This document shows, piece by piece, positions 38,158-50,616 of a DNA stretch of 64,000 nt. Positions within the stretch are counted from its first letter, which is position 1; each line of letters opens with the position of its first letter. The stretch is from Ziziphus jujuba. Taxonomy: Eukaryota; Streptophyta; Magnoliopsida; Rosales; Rhamnaceae. Position numbers and translations under genes: made by a program. Below the pieces are notes generated by a model. The model searched no databases. It saw nothing but the letters and a program-made list of their open reading frames with translations, and was not told where the DNA came from. The DNA is taken from the NCBI RefSeq assembly GCF_031755915.1, contig NC_083384.1:24941001-25005000 (forward strand), given 5' to 3'.

Positions 38158-38634
38158 TGTCACGGACTTGTTTGTTTACCCTTCAAGCCGTGCGGCCTTA
38201 GTTGCTATTCCGACCCTTTGTTGCAACTAAGTAAGCCTTTTGCCCACTAAAAGAGAAAGCTAAGCAAAGAAAGCTAGAGCACAAAGAGAGTTTGGGAGAA
38301 TGAAAGTATATTACTTGAAAGAGAGCTTTACAAGTATAGATGAGATTTCTTGGATGGTTTGGCCAAATGAGGCCTCCACCTATTTATAGGCATACAAAGC
38401 TTAATCCTACGGCTATAATTGCTTTAATCCTACGGTGGAGAATGGTTCCCACCTACTCCCACCTACTTTACATAAAATATCTAAAGAAACATCTAGAATG
38501 GATATGTACATGGCTTGGCCCATTGTAAGGCCCAAAATAGGCCCAAAGTGGATTATAAGGCCCAAAATGGATTGTAAGGCCCAAAATGGAGAGAATGCTC
38601 ACCAAGTGTTTGATGAAATGCTTCAACCGTGACA
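38158..38634 (-). repeat. 5' LTR of the non-autonomous element
   Basis: 477 bp, matching 35913-36389 with no difference seen, including the TATA box at 38380-38388. It is followed on the plus strand by the target duplication CAAG. Confidence 0.93.
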
Positions 38635-38639
38635 CAAGG

Positions 38640-40762
38640 CATGCAAACTTGGTCAGAAAGTATAAGGATGCTGAGATAACAAGTAGCAGAGTTCAATAAA
38701 TGAACATTTATATTTTCTGATACACAACCTCATTGAAGACTAGAAAACCCAGAAAGAGTGAGTAGTCAGCAAATAAATGCTCCAAAAAATTGGCCCTTGT
38801 TTCTGTTCAAAAGGATCTCTATTCTCTACGGACATGGATTTCAAATTTCTTTCAAAGAACTACATAAAAGTCCACAATTTAACAGTGCCTTTTTCAGTGA
38901 TGCATTATGTGTCACTTCCTCTTAACTTTTTCTTCAATAGGGATGCTGCAGTCTTGGGCTATGTAGTTCTTCAAAAGTCACACACAATAAAGAAGAAAAA
39001 TAAAAATAAAAAAATTAGATAAAATGTAGACATTTTTAGATTTGCTTCCTTGACTAAGGGAACCTATATATCCTATGCTATATTGCTTTTAAATTGTCTA
39101 ATGATTTTATTTGACTAATTTGAAGGGCTTGCTCAATGAAGCTGATTAGAAGTAATAAAATAATTTTGAAAAAAATGAGGATTCGGTTGGTTTGACTATT
39201 AAATATATATATTAAATTACAATTTATTTTTCAAAATTGAACATTGCCTTGTTACATTGATCTAAATTTTTTTTAAATAATAAAAGAAAAATACGCTATC
39301 TCAAAGGGAACATTAGGGCAGTGTTCATGGAGGTTCCAAAATTTAATAAAAAAATTATTTTTAGCCAAGTATTTTATTTGAAAAAAGTTTAAAAAACAAA
39401 ATATTAAAGAAATTAAGGGGTTTTGATGGTTTGCTAATAATAGCCAAATATTATTCATAATATAATTTATCTTGAAAAATTGATTATTGCCTTACATATG
39501 GATGCAATTTAACTCCATGATTATCATGAAAATCATATAATTTTTATACAGTTTTAAGTTATAAATTTGTATTATTTTAACAAATAATATAAAACTAAGC
39601 CATCTTAAAATGTCATTTCGGCAGTGTTTAAAGAGGTTTAATATTTGATAAAGATTGATTTTTTTAACTAAACTTAATTTTTTTGAAACAAATAATTAAA
39701 TTTAATTAAGAATAATTATTTTTGTAATAAATTGATCCAATTAACTCTTAGCCCCCCAAAAAAAAAAAAAAAATTATTGATCCATTGACGTCGGCCAACA
39801 GGTGAAACTGTAACTGTTAAGACTGAGAGAAGACAAAAACCAAAAACTCTAACAAAATTCCATTCTTACCCTTTTTGTAACGATCGCATTTTTTGAATTT
39901 CCAGCAGTGGGACCCAACAAAATCCTTTACACCCTCCGTCATCATCGGGACAAAGGAAATACAACCGTTAGTGGCAAAATTGAAATATCAGCAGAATCGC
40001 GATGGCAAATTCAATTGGCGCCGAAATTTCAGAGTCGTCGACAGGATTTTCACCGTCCGAAGCAGCGCTCTCCAAAACCCGATAACAATTTTGCCCCACA
40101 CTTGAAAGACACACAACGAATTCTCTGAATTTCTTCGAAATTACGGTCTTGCCCATCATCGTATTCAAATTTCAGAGCCATATCTTCCAAAAAATCAGTG
40201 GCAAAGTAGTCATAAAATAATTTCAATAAATATTATTTTCAGAGCCATAAATTCAAAATTTTGGATCGTTACGAACCTCGACGCTATAAAACCAGAAAAA
40301 ACAAAGAAAAAAAAGAAAAGAAATATGCATCCAAACAAGCAGTAGCGAGATACCTGAGTGCACTAAAGTACTTGTACCACATGCTATGAATGATTGTACT
40401 TAATTGGGCGTGAGTGTTAGGGGGTGTTTTTAAAGATAATTTACTTAAATGATTGTAAATATAAAAAAAGGGCTTTGAAAGCTTTTCAAGTTACACAGGG
40501 TGTTGTTTGGCTGTCGTTTTTTCTCTGCGCTATGAAAACGGAGCTCGGATATCCAGATTTAGGGTTTTAACGGGTCAGAACTCGGAGCTCCAAAGCTCCA
40601 AAACTCCATAGCCCAAAAGCTAGAGAGAGAGAGAGAGAGAGGTAGATTGGAAATCCATGGTGGTGTGGTTTGGTTCTGGTTCTGGTTCATGCACGTGAAG
40701 CACTGGCATTGGCTTGCGGAAATAGAAAGCGAAAAGAGGAAGAGTGAGAGCGAAAGAAGATA
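38640..40762. other. Intergenic DNA and promoter of the TPX2-like gene
   Basis: No coding region recognised. Sequence at 39780-40300 is less AT-rich but has no frame resembling a protein family. A (GA)n run at 40623-40642 lies about 120 bp before the TPX2-like start, probably in its 5' UTR. Confidence 0.6.
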
Positions 40763-43700
40763 ATGGAGACGGAGGATGATATGGAGGTTGAGCATGTCTT
40801 CGTGGCTTATGAAATCGACGTTGATTACGAGTATGATGCGGCGAGATACTTTGATTTTTCAAGGGAAGAGACTGAAGCTGAAGCTCGAGAGGCTGAGTGT
40901 TGGTTTGAAACCGCTATAAGCTATCCACCTTCTCGTGAGTCTTTTTTTACTAGCTGAAGCGTAATCTTTGAAAACTGATTTTTGTTTTTGATTGGAATTT
41001 CTGGTTTGGGGACGAAATCATGAAAAAGTGTTTTTTAGCTGTTTGATTCATTTGGAGATAGTGAGCTCGGTCGTAATCATTAATATCTCAGTGATCTTGG
41101 TTTGATTTTTTTTTTTTTTTTTTTAGTTCCATTTTTTTCTTTTTGTTTTTGTTTGTTGTGTTTTGTAATGCGTAAATGCTTTTTCGACAATAACTCTAAA
41201 AAAATGCTTTATTTTCCATTATCAGTAATATTATTGCTGTTGTTCTAAATGTCTGGCAAATGCTGATTTTCGTCTTCGCCGTTTGCTATCTTCTTATTTC
41301 AGCTTTTGTAGCGAAGTTGTTTCTGAGGGAGGATGTTCTACTGGAAAACGTAAACACCTCTCCGAAGCCTAAAAACATTGAGAGTACGACTTCTTCTGTC
41401 GATGGTGACTGTAATTTAGGTGTGGGCCAAGAATTTTATGCAATGGATGTAACTAATAGAGGTATTCTGTTGCACTGTATGCAAATAAGTATGACGTTTT
41501 ATCAGTTTTTATGCGGATTTGAAGACTAAAACGTTATATATGTTGGGTATTATGTTTGTCTGCTAGATTGTGGAGGAACGGAAAGAGGGATCTTTGGTAA
41601 TTTGCAAAAAGTTCTTAATCAACCATATGGATTAACTACAGGTGATGGTTCTATCTCAACTCTTTGGCTCAACTTACAAAGGGATGCTTAATGTGGAAAA
41701 TGCCTTATTTTTTGCAATATTTAACCCTTTAGATAGTATATATTTCTAGTTGCTTTGCATTCTGTTTAGGAAACCCTTTCAGCAATCTGAAGAGCCTGAA
41801 CATATTAGTTGTTTTAGCCAACTCATTAATTGCTTTTGTTATGTTACATCCGATATTAATGTATCTACCTATGTCTTTTTATTTTTGCATTACAGGATTG
41901 ACATTCTACAATTACCTAACCAGTAACAAGCCAAAAGGTAAGGTTAACTCTTCTGTCAAACCATCATTTGTCAAGACCTCAACTTTGATGAAGCCAACAG
42001 CATGTCAGCTGGCCAAACAAAATCAAGCCCCTCAAGTTGGTTCTAGGTGAGTCTTGGAAATTCTCTGCTTTTATCTTATGCAGTTTGTAGCCTTTTGCAT
42101 TTATTTTTGCTTATCCCTGTTCTTTGTTATCAAATATGACTGAAAACTTTAAAGCTGATAATCTTCTGAAATACTTTGTGGTCCATCGGATTACTGCTTG
42201 AAAAAATCATGGTTTTGCAGGTATACCTAATATGCAAACCATGTTCTTTGTTTGTTAATATGCAGTGCGGTTTAAGTGCCCTGCGATTATTCATAGGCTG
42301 TTAAAAAAGTTTTATGTTAGAGATTATTTCCTGTATTATAAGAAATATCTGCTTTCTATGCCTTCATCCTAATGCAGTGCAAAACTAGTATATATGGGAG
42401 GCCAAAATGATTCTTTTGCTGCATCATGCTGTTGATAACTCTCTTTTAACCTTCATTTTTAGATTTCAGATGTTATCAGCTCAAAACAAGGAGAAGAGTT
42501 TATGTAGTTCTTCTGGTGTTGAAAGTCAAGCTCCCAAGAGGCAAAAGCTAGAGGGAGGTCACTTGCGTAAGGTACAGAGATTGTGTCATTGATGAATTGT
42601 GCTTAGCTTATTAGATTTCTTCACTAATGGTTTGGGAAGCAAATTTTTAGTGATGAAGAATTTTGTTTACGACTAAATGAACTTGTAAACACTAAATAGA
42701 ATGCTGCATGAGTGGATGTTATGAACTTATCCTGTTTGAAAAGTTACATTAATATGATCCAAATGTGGGGTTGCTATTTTCTGTTTTTCTAGTTCAGAAA
42801 ATATAAATTCTATAAGAAAATGTCCAAAGGACTGCCTTTGGGTTGAGCACTGTAGCTAGCCTGATTGTACATTGTTTTTATATATTTTGCTCAATGAGGT
42901 TGGGCCATTCTCAGATTTCTTCAATATTTCAGGACACTGATGTGAAGCAGCAAGCTAACTTAGTACACAAGGTGCCAAAAAAGGTACATATTGGTACAAA
43001 ATTTGTTTATCAAGTCGCATGTTTTATATTTTTGCCTTTATAGCCTCATAAAAATTAATATATCTTGTGGACATGAATGTTTGTGTGTCCTTTGGAGTTT
43101 TAATAACACCAAGTAATGCTGAAATCTTTTAAAAAAGATCCAATAAGCCGGTTTTCGATAAGTCTCCATAATAGTCACCATGGTTTTGTGAACAGAAAAA
43201 AAATTCTGCCACTATTAACATAACATTTTAATTGTTTGGGAAGAAAGAATTAATTGTTCTTTTTTTTTTTTTTTTCCTTCCTTTTTTTGATACCAGGCAG
43301 CTTGTTTTTTGTTTTTTGTGTCTAACTTTTCTTTGATATATCTGATGAAGATGTAGCATATTATTTCATATTGGTTTCTATATGATAGACTCATTCAAGT
43401 GATACCTGGGTGGTCTTGTAGGATGGAACCATTGATAAAAATACTGCACATTCCAAGTTGAAGCTTACTATACCTAGAGAACCTGACCTTGAAACAGCAC
43501 ATCGGGCACAGCGGATTAGGTTACGTGCTTTTCATAATTATTATGATATATTATCAGAGAAATAGTCAGGTCACCAGCCTGCAGGATGTGAATTAATATG
43601 ATTGTTGTTTCAGGTCTAAGAATGGTGCAGAACCAGGACAAGTGATACTAACTACTCATAGATTCAAAGCACGACCATTTAATAGAAAAGTTGGTACTTT

Positions 43701-45490
43701 ATTTGTACTAAAATTGGGATCTTTGTCACCTTGTTTTTCCTTTTGCTCAAGTTTTTGTCTATATTTGTAGATTTTCGAGGCCCCTTCTCTGCCACTACCA
43801 AAAAGGAGTGCTCCGAAGTTGCCAGAATTCCAAGTAAGTTATTTGCACTTCATCTTCTGACAGTAGTTTACTTGAAAATTACTCTGCTGGCAGGTTTATT
43901 GTCTCCTGTATCCTCCTCAGAAGGGGCAAAGACCAGGAAAATGATTTTGTTGTATGGTTTTCACTAATGAGATTACTTGTATCACATGGCTTCTTTAGGA
44001 ATTTCACTTAAAGACATCGGAGAGGGCTATGCAGAATGCATCTACTGTTTCATCATCATCACAGCACTGCAAAGAGTCTGAGAAGGTAATTGTTTATTTA
44101 ACTGGTTAATTTGCGCTGGCATATATTTAAGTTACTTGTACTTAATAATTTTGTATTCGTTGCTGCAGGGGCTGGAAAAATCTAGTTCTATTGTTGCAGA
44201 AAATGGAAAGAGAGATTCTAAAAGGTAATTGCATGAAAAATTTGTTATATGATACTTAATATGAGAAGAAACGAGCTAATGTACATTTGTTAGTATTTGT
44301 TAGTACTTTTTTACATTAGAACTAGTATTTACTTTGGAATTGCACCTGCTTTTATTAGACCAAATGTCATGGAAGCTCCAAAGCAAGATGGAGGAGATGT
44401 CATACACCAATTTAAAGCTCGTCCGCTTAATAAGAAGGTTAGATGTTATAACTGTTGCTAATAATTTACTTGAAATTCATTTTTTGATTATTGCTTATGG
44501 GTTTGTTTCTTTGTTTGAATGCAGATATTTTCTAGTAAAAGAGATATTGGTGTTTTCCGAAACAGCAAGCGCGAAACCACAGTACCAATGGTAGTTCATA
44601 GAAGTTTGTTTCTATCTTTTCTACTAGTGATGCTTGTTACTTGTTTAATAGAAAAATCTGATATGGTATCATGTTTTGACTTCTATACAGGAATTTAATT
44701 TTCATACAGGAAAGAGAACTCAGCATAATCCACCAACAGATCTTTTCAGTAAGGTAAACCTGATATCAATTTGTGAACTTCTGCAGTGCTCCTTTCTTTC
44801 TTTTTGATGTACTGTTTTTTCATATTATTTCCTGGTTGTCTCTTTTCGAATTCTAGCTCTCTCTAACAACTGAACTCCAGCCAAATAATGGATCTCAGTT
44901 GAAAATGCATCAGCGTTCGTCTATAACTGTAAAGGTTATCCTTGTTCCTTGTTACGTTCTTTCTTTCCCAAATATCTCATATATTTAACATTTGATATTT
45001 TGGTTACTGTACTGAGTTATTTGTTCTTTTTTGGCACAAGGGCCCAAAAGAAAATAGATTGAATTCTTTCCTGCCAGAACATAAGGTACCCTGTATGATG
45101 CTGTTGTTTATACAATAGCAATCTTTATTTTCCTGTTTCTTTTATGTTATTTAAAAAAAAAAAAAAAAATTCCTTTTATACTTTATGCTATTCTGATGAA
45201 TAGTATATAGTCTCATATAAATATATAATTCAGTCTCTTCTCATATGAATGTGTATTCTCACATCCTACAGATTACAGATTTAGTGAAAGAAAATCCTCC
45301 TGTCTTTGGTGGAAAGCAAATCCAATTTGGGAGTGATGGGTCCCTTGCAGATGTTGGTCACAAATTGCACATAAGGTTTGCTAACTGATGAGCTGTTGAT
45401 GCTGATAATATGTTTGCCCAATTCATTCTCTTTTCTGCTTTAAACAAATTTTGACATTGAAACTGATGCAGGAGTTTGGGCATCCGCTGA
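40763..45490 (+). CDS. TPX2-like microtubule-associated protein (TPXL type)
   Basis: Eighteen exons fit GT-AG junctions in phase: 40763-40934, 41303-41461, 41567-41641, 41896-42046, 42463-42571, 42933-42983, 43422-43519, 43614-43689, 43771-43833, 43999-44085, 44169-44224, 44359-44437, 44525-44590, 44691-44753, 44857-44934, 45041-45085, 45272-45375 and 45472-45490; 516 aa. The N-terminus DYEYDAARYFDF (about residues 22-33) resembles the Aurora-kinase-binding segment of TPX2. Later come LMKPTASQLAKQ-like text (LMKPTACQLAKQ) and two TPX2 modules, FKARPFNRKIFEAPSLPLPKRSAPKLPEFQ with EFHLKTSERA, then FKARPLNKKIF with EFNFHTGKRT. TPX2 proteins nucleate spindle microtubules and target Aurora kinases. 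The protein ends soon after the second module, lacking the long C-terminal TPX2 domain of canonical TPX2, as in the shorter plant TPXL proteins. An extra small exon near 41771-41813 is possible, so exons 3-4 are the least certain. Confidence 0.85.
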
Positions 45491-46079
45491 GGTTGAAAGA
45501 GGGCAATATTTTTTGATTGGCTTTCTAAATGGGCATGCTAAATGGAAGATAAATGCAAATATATATGGCATTGGCTATCAGAGAGCAACTTATCAAAGAT
45601 TGTCAAGCTCTCTCGCTGTATATGCATCGACAGCAGTCCAGGTTATTATCCTTGGGCTAAGTCATCACAAATTTACTTTTGACATTCCCAAAATTTGTAG
45701 GTGTTCAGATTCAATAATATGTTGAAAGGCCGGTGTTGTACAGCCACTAGGGCCACTTACCCTCATAGCATCTTCTTTCAGTCAGCCACTAATACATGTA
45801 ATGATTCAGAAGTTGAGGAATATACATATGCAAACAGTATGTTCCACTTTGTTATAATACATGCCGTGGAACTTGTTCAGTCTTTCTTGTTGTTGCTACA
45901 TCAACTTGGTTCCTGCATATAATTTTTAAAAACCAACATGGAACGAAGTGCTTGAATTTCTTTTGTTCTATCATATAGTGCAGTGGTACTATCATAAAGT
46001 GTTCATACTTAAGTTCAAAAGCTACTGGACTTATCATAGTCCAAACACAGCAAAATTATTTGTTTTTGATTGTATGGAG
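45491..46079. other. Convergent 3' intergenic region
   Basis: About 590 bp separates the stop codons of the TPX2-like gene (+) and SLAC1 (-). It must contain both 3' UTRs. No further coding sequence was recognised. Confidence 0.7.
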
Positions 46080-48589
46080 TCAATAGCCTTCTTCTTTGTC
46101 TTCCTCAAAATCCTTGTTTGCTGAGCCGTGCTTTGTTAGAGCTGTCTTCGTCCAACGTTTAATATCATAGGCTCTTTTGAAGGGTTTCTTATCCTTGACA
46201 AGTCTTTTCTTTGTTATGGCGATGGCCAGATCGTTTGGAAACAATGTGTGCCAAACAAAGGCATGGAGAAGAGTTGACACGAACAATACGAACACCATTG
46301 TTGATGACATGAATGAAAGAGTAAGTGCTAGGCCCTTGCTTAGAAATGAAGGGACATGTTCAGCATACTTGATGGTAGCCACTGAGGCAGTTGTCATGGG
46401 GAAGGTGTAAGACCACCATGCCACCGAAAATCTGCAAAATCATAAGCGAGAAAGTTTGACTGATTAAGTGCATTTTGACTTACTATGGAATGGAAAATAA
46501 TCGTGTTCCCTAAAATAATAATCAAATTTACTTGCAAAAATTACTCTACTTACCTAAACCCTGTGAAGAAGTTAATCCTTACAACCAGTGAAACATAGAG
46601 AAACAGAGCAATGAAATAGCAAGTCCTCGAACACCCATCGAACTCTCCATAAATTGTTTCCCAAGCAATGCTTGCTGCTGATGGGGCTGCAATAAACATG
46701 GAGTACACAGGGTGTAACTCCTTGGGCAACGCTTCGCTCGTAGGCAATCTCTGATACAAAGTAACAAATAACACAAGATAATGCGCGAATCCTACTGCCC
46801 ATAAGAACTTGGCGGCCTCTTGCCATCCCACTTTGGAAGCTAAAATTGCCCCAACAAAATTTCCAACCACTGATAGATGAGAAGATGGATTAGCCACCTT
46901 ACAAAGACGTCTCTTCCCGCCGGAAAGCCACTGGCCATAGATCTTCAACTCGAGAAGGAAATAGGGACCCATGAAGGTGCACCAAAGGGCAGGGTGAAGG
47001 GTTTGAGGGGCAAACATTGGTGGTACGCCAATGGCTAAGAACATGCAGACAACCCATGGGGCGAAGAAGAAGTTGACCCGAACAGGGTGGAAATATTCTC
47101 TTTTAACAGCTTCAAAGTAGAAAATGCATTTGAGAATGTAGGTGAAGGAGACAGAAAACAGAACTGCAAGAGCTAAAATCCAGAGGGCAAGGTTTATAAA
47201 GGGGCTAATATGGAGAAATTTTGTGGCGGGGCTTGTTGCCAGGCAACGCCACAACACTGCTTGGCTGCTTAGACCTAGACAAATACCAAAGCACCCAATT
47301 GGAAACCTGAGGAGAAAGGGCCATTTCTCATCTTTGGGCAGGAGAATATCTTCATAATCCTGCAAAGTACATAGTTTTACATTTTAGTCGTTGTCCTGTC
47401 AGGCTTCCTATACATTATTTTCGAGTTTTCTATTAGCTTAATCACAAAAACCAAATCTTAATTACTTAGCAAGGTATTCTCATCTTTGGGCGGGCCAAAT
47501 CTTATTTACTTGGCAGGTATTCTCATCTTTTGGTGGAGAATATCCTTATAGTCCTGTAAAGTACATAGTTTTACACTAGTCTTTGTTCTGTCAGTTTTAC
47601 ATTAGTCTTTGTTCTGTCAAGCTTCCTATAGATTATTTTTCAGTTTTCTATTAGTTTAATCACTAAAGCCAAATCTTAGTACTTAGCAAGGCATTATAAC
47701 TTGTAGGTAGCCCTGTCTATTTCACTCAAAGTTTCATTTTATGAAAAATTTCAACTTAGAAATCACTAATGCCCTGTTTGAGATAACTTTTAATTCTGCT
47801 TCCCCCCCCAAAAAAAAAAAATCATCTTAAAAAGTTGCACTTACATTGATTTTGGTTTCAAGCCTATTATGGAGGCCTATAGCTCTTCCAGAAATTGTCA
47901 AAACAATTTTACAAGCTACTTTTGAGCCTCAAAAGTCAGAGGTAACATTTTAAAAGTCATGACAAATGGAGTGTAATTTTAGATTATATAACCTTCGAAT
48001 ATTACATTCTTAGCATCAAAATAATTCCTAAGAAAGAAGAGGGAAAACGGAACATTTGGTCTTGGAGCATTACCTTGACTTGATCAAGCTCAGGTCCTCT
48101 AAGGGCAGCAAAGTATCTCCCAGCAGGAACACTTCTATTAACAGACTCATCACCCCCGATAGACCCCTCAGTCCTCTGAGACTCCATCTCTCTTTCCTTT
48201 TTATGTGGTAACAAGGAGTTCTGCTTAGTGAGAGTTGATTTAGTCTTGAACATGCTAAAGTGATCTTCTTTCCTTCCATCTATACCAATCCTGTTTGCAG
48301 AATCAAAACCTCCAAAACTTCTTCCACTTCTTGGTAGTGACCTCCTCTCATCTTTAGCTTTTGATTCTCTGTTAAGCACAGAAAAACCAGTCTCTAGAGA
48401 AACTTGCCTGCTGAAACTCCTATGGTTTCTCTTCATTTCTCGACCTTTAATCGGTCTGTTGAAGCGTTTCTCGGCTTTATCAGCCATTCTAGTACTACAA
48501 CCTTCTTCTTCTTCTTCTTCTGGTAAGACTTCATGAATGTCAACAAAATGACTGTCAAGAAGTCTTGGAGAAGATTGTTTTTTGTCCAT
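46080..48589 (-). CDS. SLAC1: S-type anion channel SLAC1
   Basis: Three exons on the minus strand: 48589-48074, 47359-46554 and 46431-46080, with GT-AG junctions in phase, giving 557 aa, close to the length I recall for Arabidopsis SLAC1. Residues 1-172 are the hydrophilic N-terminus with R-x-x-S-type sites (RSFSRQVSLE, RRSLPRSGRSF) of the kind phosphorylated by OST1 and CPK kinases. Exons 2-3 form the ten-helix TehA/SLAC channel: LPKDEKWPFLLRFPIGCFGICLG, HPVRVNFFFAPWVVCMF, FMGPYFLLELKIYGQWLSGGKRRL, ANPSSHLSVVGNFVGA, ELHPVYSMFIAAPSAASIAW, RINFFTGF and WWSYTFPMTTASVATIKYA. The C-tail is charged (KPFKRAYDIKRWTK...DFEEDKEEGY). SLAC1 releases chloride, nitrate and malate from guard cells to close stomata in response to abscisic acid, CO2 and ozone. 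The long N-terminus and near-identical core separate it from the shorter SLAH channels. Intron 1 is 714 bp. Confidence 0.96.
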
Positions 48590-48999
48590 TTTTGTTTTTG
48601 CTTTCTTCTAAAGTTGAAGGTAAAATGAACCCAGTTGTAGAACTTGGTATGCTGTTGGATTGAAGTCTTATATTGCATCTTGGTCCGTGTGTATAATAGG
48701 TTGTTTAGGTGGTGGTTGTTTGGTAGATGAAATGGGAACCAATGCTTTTTTGTCTAGTAAAAGTGGATTTTTGGAGGGAAATCCCGTGAAAAAGAAAATC
48801 AGTTACTTGGTTTTTGTGGTTTGAGAGCTTAGCGTGACACCAACTTGGATATTGGAACTGTGACAAAGAAAAGAAGAATAGAGAGCTCGTAACATTAGTT
48901 CACGGGCTTGGAGTAGAAAACCAAACAAGCTCTGACTCGAATTTGAGCCATTTGTCCGGGGCTAATTGGCTTCCATGATAGGATTGATTGGAGTCGCAC

Positions 49000-49033
<34 letters not shown>

Positions 49034-50610
49034 ATACCATTCCATGCATCGAAAAGAAATTGCGTTTATGACAATTGTCATATAACTGTTAATTAACTTA
49101 TAACTAGGTAATTATGACAAAAAATTATAACTAGCTAATTTATAACACTAAATCTCCACAAAAAATATGAATATTAGATGTTGTAGGGTAAAATGTTAGT
49201 TTTTGATTTTTCATTTTTTATTACCTATTTGTTGTACCATCTAGAAACTTGGAGAAAAGTTTGAGAGAAAAGAAATCGCACAAATACTACCATAATTAAT
49301 CATTTAAAGAAAGTTTCTTTCATTATAGAAGATTGTAAGCACAAAAAGAATTAGCATTACCGAATCGAAGTTCGTTTCCTTGTTATATGGGGGTAGAGAG
49401 GGATTATAGCTTAAACAAATTGTTTAAATAGTGAATTTGCTATTGGAGTTTATTAAGAATGAAAGTTTACAATATTGGAGTACTTTCTTATGTCGATCAG
49501 GCATCTTCTTATTAGATTAAGAGGGCTAGCTGAAGGAATCTGTTGCGCGGATGGGTAGGAGGAATAAGGCATCAGAGGCAGCCCATCTGTGAGATGGCTT
49601 CCAACTTTCCCATTTACATTCTTCTTCGAATTCCCCATTTATTTGATCTGCTTATTTCTGTTGGAGAAAAAGAAAAACTTCTATTTTTAAAGTTAATTAG
49701 TTACTCAATGCGGCATAGTTGTTGTAACCAACTGGGCAAATAAAGAAACAGAAGCTTCTTTCTTCCTTAAACTTCTTTTGTTTTTTGTTTTTTGTTTTTT
49801 GTTTTTGTTTTTTTTTTTTTTGTTTTTTAATTTTTTTAATTTTTTTTTTAATTTTTGTTTTATTGTTTTTCTTTTTAAATCTTGGTGGGCCAGCAGCCAA
49901 AATGATTAACTGGTCACACGAATAGCCATATATGGTGAACAAGCTTCGGTCAATCATGTCTTATTTTATTTTATCATTATTATTTTTTGGGGGCTAAATA
50001 ACTTCGACCAATCTTTAGAATGGTATTCCAACCTAGATGAAAAACCATTCATATATGTATTCATACCTAAAATGAATTACTAAGATGGAATGGGCACGCA
50101 GTGCCAGGACTACCGTCTAGGGCCCAAACTCCCTGTTATAAACTTTTAATATGGATTCCAAACCTTCAAATATGGACCTTTTCAACTCGTTGCCCACGAA
50201 CAATAATTTGAATGAATTCTCAAGTAGAGAAAAAGCAACTAGTTTAAGCATGCATTATTATTATTATTATTTTTAATCAGGATCCTTTTCTCATCTAAAT
50301 TTTTGATTATTTAATACATGTGGCAATTGTTAAATGAAACTGACTGAGTTGACATACTACTTACATCCACACCTGAAGGATTAGAGGATTGAGATGTCAA
50401 AATGAAAGAATTGTTGTAAATGATTTAAAAAAAGAGAAACTATTGTAAATGGTCGAAATAATACATGTGAAAATTTCCTAATAAATGATGGAATTAATAT
50501 ATAATTATGACCTTAATCTAAACAATTAATATATAAAAAAACTAGCTTTTTTTTTTTTTTTTGGTTGCTTCTTTTCCTCTTTTTCTTCCTTTTGTTTTTT
50601 TTGAATATAC
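48590..50610. other. SLAC1 upstream region and intergenic DNA
   Basis: Contains the SLAC1 promoter and 5' UTR next to 48590. Further out are an A homopolymer of about 31 bases at 49001-49031, a T/TTTTTG low-complexity tract at 49770-49870 and no recognisable gene. Confidence 0.65.
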
Positions 50611-50616
50611 TATATC

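Larger units (their letters stand above)
35913..38634 (-). mobile_element. Young non-autonomous LTR retrotransposon (gag-protease only)
   Basis: A complete 2,722-bp element in minus orientation. Two 477-bp LTRs (35913-36389 and 38158-38634) begin TGTCACGG and end CCGTGACA, and look identical base for base. It is flanked by CAAG on both sides (35909-35912 and 38635-38638), a 4-bp target duplication, or 5 bp (ACAAG) if one terminal base is shared. A tRNA-iMet primer site and a polypurine tract lie at the correct inner edges. The interior holds a single intact 630-codon frame and has no room for reverse transcriptase, RNase H or integrase, so movement must depend on enzymes supplied by another element. 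Identical LTRs imply a recent insertion. Confidence 0.93.

Noticed and set aside
39893..40168. Overlapping frames at 39893-40168 as a possible small gene
   Set aside because: Both strands are open but neither has a recognisable motif, and no splice partners were found. The higher GC there is enough to explain open frames.
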